Below are positions 5,340-7,091 of a stretch of DNA of 7,091 nt, one piece after another. The notes beneath the pieces are model-generated. The model was not told the DNA's origin. It did no database searches and saw only the letters and a list, made by a program, of their open reading frames with translations. Source of the stretch: Trueperaceae bacterium (GTDB lineage: Bacteria; Deinococcota; Deinococci; Deinococcales; Trueperaceae); the NCBI GenBank assembly GCA_007121175.1, contig SKMG01000278.1:1-7091 (forward strand). The letters run 5' to 3'. A program made the position numbers and the translations under genes. The first letter of the stretch is position 1; every line of letters starts with the position of its first letter.

Positions 5340-6785
5340 CTACACGTCCTTTCCCGACCCGCGCAGCGTCTCGAGCGCGGCGTCGATGCGAGCGGTGATG
5401 CCCTCGACCGCTTCATGGTACCGCCCGGACCGCTGGCGCAGGGCTGCGAGATGGACGCGAACCGCCGCGGGAGCCGGCCCGCCGAGCCCGTTGCGGCGCT
5501 CGACGAACGCGCGCGGGCTCAGCGCGGCTGCCATCGCCTCGACCGGCATGGCGGGGCCGCCGACCGCGGCGAGGTCGGCCGGCTGGGCCAGCGTGAGAGG
5601 TCGTCCGGCGTCCGCCAGGTAGCGGACCAGAGCGGCGACCACGCGATGCGCCTCGGGGAACGGACAGCCGGTGGAGCGGACGAGCTCGTCCGCGAGCTCC
5701 GTGGCCGTCGTGTCGCTCATCTCGACCCGGCGCTCGAGCGCCGAGACGTCGAAGCGGCAGCCGCGCAGGCAGGCGAGCGTCAGCTCGAGCGCGCCGAGCA
5801 GCAGCTGGTGCAGCGTCTGCAGGGCGCCTTGGGCGTCGGGGCCGAAGTCGTTGAGGTCGCCGAAGGGGATGTTGTGCCCCGGCAGCAGCACGGCCTGGGC
5901 CACGCCGAGCGCGCGCGAGCAACGCGTGCGGGCGTGCTCGAGCGCCACTGGGTTGCGCTTCTGCGGCATGATCGACGAGCCCTGTACCAGGCCGTCATCC
6001 AGGTGCAGCACACTCTCGCCGGCCCAGACCAGCAGGTCGCACAGCAGCCGCGAGACGGTGATCGCCACGCTCTGGGCCACCGCCGCGACGTCGAGCTGCC
6101 AGTCGGCCGAAGCGACCGCGTCGTAGGTCGAGACGATCGGCTCGGCGAAGCCGAGCCGTGCGGCGGCCTGCTCGCGGTCGAGTGGGTGCGACGAGCCGGC
6201 CAGCGCCGCGGCGCCCAATGGGCAGCGATCGAGCCGCGAGAGCGCCTCGAGCGACCGCAGCACGTCGCGCTCCACGACGGCGGCCTGTGCGCACAGGTAG
6301 TGGGCGACGGTGGTCGGCTGGCCCGGCTGGTGGTGCGTGTGGGCGATCATCAGCGTCTGGAGGTGCGCCTCGGCCAGGTCGAGCAGGCCCACCTGGAGCT
6401 CCAGCAGCGCCCGCAGCCGCGTCAGCGAGGTCGACCTGGCGCGTAGCAGGTAGACGGTCATGTCGAGGTCGTTGCGCGACAGCCCCAGCCGCAGCCAGCC
6501 CAGCGCCTCGGCGCCGACGTCCGCCTCCAGCCAACGCTGGACCTGGAAGTACAGGTCGGGCACGTCGTCCGCACGGTCGGGCAGCGTGCCCTGTCGCAAC
6601 CGTCCGAGACCCGCCTCGAGCGCCGCGAGCGCCGCGCGCGCGGCCGCACTCTGCGCGCTGGGCAGCTCGGCGACCGTGCGGGCGTGCGCGGTCAGCGCGT
6701 CGAGCAGGTGCTCTCGCAGGTAGCGGCGGGCGAAGTCGTAGTCGGGCGTGAGCACCCAGTCGCGGTAGGCCGGGTGCCAGCTCAC
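5340..6785 (-). CDS. ArgH-type lyase of the fumarase/aspartase superfamily
   Basis: This 481-residue cytoplasmic lyase is a homologue of argininosuccinate lyase, which splits argininosuccinate to arginine and fumarate by C-N elimination. ArgH landmarks in order are SRNDLD (103-108; SRNDQ in ArgH), THHQPGQPTTVAHYL (150-164) with the catalytic Thr-His pair, PLGAAALAGSSHPLDRE (189-205), the superfamily loop GSSIMPQKRNP (269-279) with the catalytic serine, and the C-terminal FVERRNGLGGPAPAAV (428-442). Length is close to ArgH (about 460). Departures include Leu for the Gln of SRNDQ and PFGDLNDFGPDAQG (307-320) where ArgH usually has the YNKDMQEDK type of segment, so the leaving group may differ. 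The GTG at 6785 overlaps the upstream stop as GTGA. The frame is open to the window edge, but the part upstream is shadow of the amidohydrolase. Lying between an amidohydrolase and a sugar importer, it is more likely catabolic than part of arginine biosynthesis. EDDS lyase is a known precedent for a non-arginine member of this family. Confidence 0.88.
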   Translation of the reverse strand: MSWHPAYRDWVLTPDYDFARRYLREHLLDALTAHARTVAELPSAQSAAARAALAALEAGLGRLRQGTLPDRADDVPDLYFQVQRWLEADVGAEALGWLRLGLSRNDLDMTVYLLRARSTSLTRLRALLELQVGLLDLAEAHLQTLMIAHTHHQPGQPTTVAHYLCAQAAVVERDVLRSLEALSRLDRCPLGAAALAGSSHPLDREQAAARLGFAEPIVSTYDAVASADWQLDVAAVAQSVAITVSRLLCDLLVWAGESVLHLDDGLVQGSSIMPQKRNPVALEHARTRCSRALGVAQAVLLPGHNIPFGDLNDFGPDAQGALQTLHQLLLGALELTLACLRGCRFDVSALERRVEMSDTTATELADELVRSTGCPFPEAHRVVAALVRYLADAGRPLTLAQPADLAAVGGPAMPVEAMAAALSPRAFVERRNGLGGPAPAAVRVHLAALRQRSGRYHEAVEGITARIDAALETLRGSGKDV

Positions 6786-7091
6786 CGACCGCTCCTGCCG
6801 ACCGGCGTCAACGGCAGCCCGAGCAGCCTCGCGGCGTTGCCGCCGAAGACCCGGCCGATCTCCGACTCGGGTAGGTTCAGGGTGTAGCACACCTGTAGCT
6901 GCGCCTCGAGGTAGCGCTGCGCGAAGCCGCGCGGGAAGGTGCCGGAGTCGGTCCCGAACAGCAGCCGGTTGGGGCCGATGGTCTCGAAGGCCTTGCGGAA
7001 CAGGTCCTCGAGCGAGAGGGGGTACGGCATCCAGCGGACCCACTGGTTGCTGCCCGAGCTGTCCACGTACACGTTCGGCAGGCTCCAGCAC
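6782..7091 (-). CDS. Amidohydrolase 2 family protein, C-terminal part
   Basis: The frame enters from the right edge and ends at a TGA (6782-6784), giving the last 102 residues of a metal-dependent TIM-barrel hydrolase. Visible landmarks are the strand NVYVDSSG, the helix LEDLFRKAFETIG, then NRLLFGTDSGTFPRGF, whose Asp in GTD is the conserved metal-binding or catalytic residue at barrel strand 8. The end GRVFGGNAARLLGL is typical of this family (COG2159/COG3618-like proteins, including lactonases, decarboxylases and hydratases). The metal-binding HxH near the N-terminus is outside the window, so the reaction cannot be narrowed. Its stop overlaps the lyase start by 4 nt, so the two are translationally coupled and probably act in one pathway. 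A sugar-lactone hydrolase role would suit the operon but is only a guess. Confidence 0.85.
   Translation of the reverse strand, partial: CWSLPNVYVDSSGSNQWVRWMPYPLSLEDLFRKAFETIGPNRLLFGTDSGTFPRGFAQRYLEAQLQVCYTLNLPESEIGRVFGGNAARLLGLPLTPVGRSGR

Noticed and set aside
5256..6446. 396-codon plus-strand open frame opposite the lyase gene
   Set aside because: It is a shadow of the ArgH-like gene; its composition is dominated by Arg, Gly and Gln and shows no motif.
5340..6785. Naming the lyase argH
   Set aside because: Homology is clear, but the operon context and altered segments make arginine biosynthesis doubtful, so no symbol is given.
6786..7091. Upstream extension of the lyase frame to the right edge
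   Set aside because: It overlaps the amidohydrolase, which has clear family motifs in its own frame. The extension is Arg/Pro-rich and unlike ArgH N-termini.

Overview
The window is GC-rich DNA (roughly 70% G+C by eye) with tightly packed genes and frequent GTG starts. It looks like a chromosomal segment of a high-GC, carbohydrate-using bacterium. The solute-binding protein has a signal peptide ending in Ser-Leu-Ala followed by Gln, with no lipobox cysteine. That style is common in Deinococcota such as Trueperaceae, so I lean that way, but Chloroflexota or another high-GC phylum is not excluded. No rRNA, tRNA, CRISPR array or insertion sequence is visible.

Left part (1-1009, plus strand). 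The window opens with the last 36 codons of an unidentified gene. Next comes a gene-free stretch (113-354) holding a GC-rich hairpin, three direct repeats with an exact 11-bp period, and a possible -10 element. Two small genes follow. Each encodes a 92-residue protein, and the two proteins align end to end without a gap (about 58% identity by hand count). They share a nearly invariant C-terminal cysteine motif (CxxxC-x7-CxC). They form a tandem duplication of a family I do not recognise.

Right part (1060-7091, minus strand). One operon reads leftward. In transcription order it contains the 3' end of an amidohydrolase, an ArgH-type lyase of the fumarase/aspartase superfamily, a sugar-type ABC solute-binding protein, two CUT1-type permeases and a PfkB-family sugar kinase. 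Most junctions overlap or nearly touch: GTGA overlap, 4-nt gap, TGATG overlap, 3-nt gap. The exception is the 143-nt spacer between the binding protein and the first permease. This spacer holds a 9-bp inverted repeat just after the stop codon and a perfect 26-bp palindrome, an arrangement typical of RNA hairpins that raise binding-protein expression over permease expression. No ATPase gene is in the window.

How the genes may work together (inference): the ABC system imports a carbohydrate-like compound, the kinase phosphorylates it or a breakdown product, and the lyase and amidohydrolase cleave or hydrolyse bonds in it. An ArgH-fold lyase embedded in a sugar-uptake operon, with no arginine genes beside it, suggests a catabolic C-N (or C-O) lyase rather than arginine biosynthesis. 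The two most unusual items are this operon and the duplicated cysteine-tailed small proteins with the 11-bp repeat array upstream.
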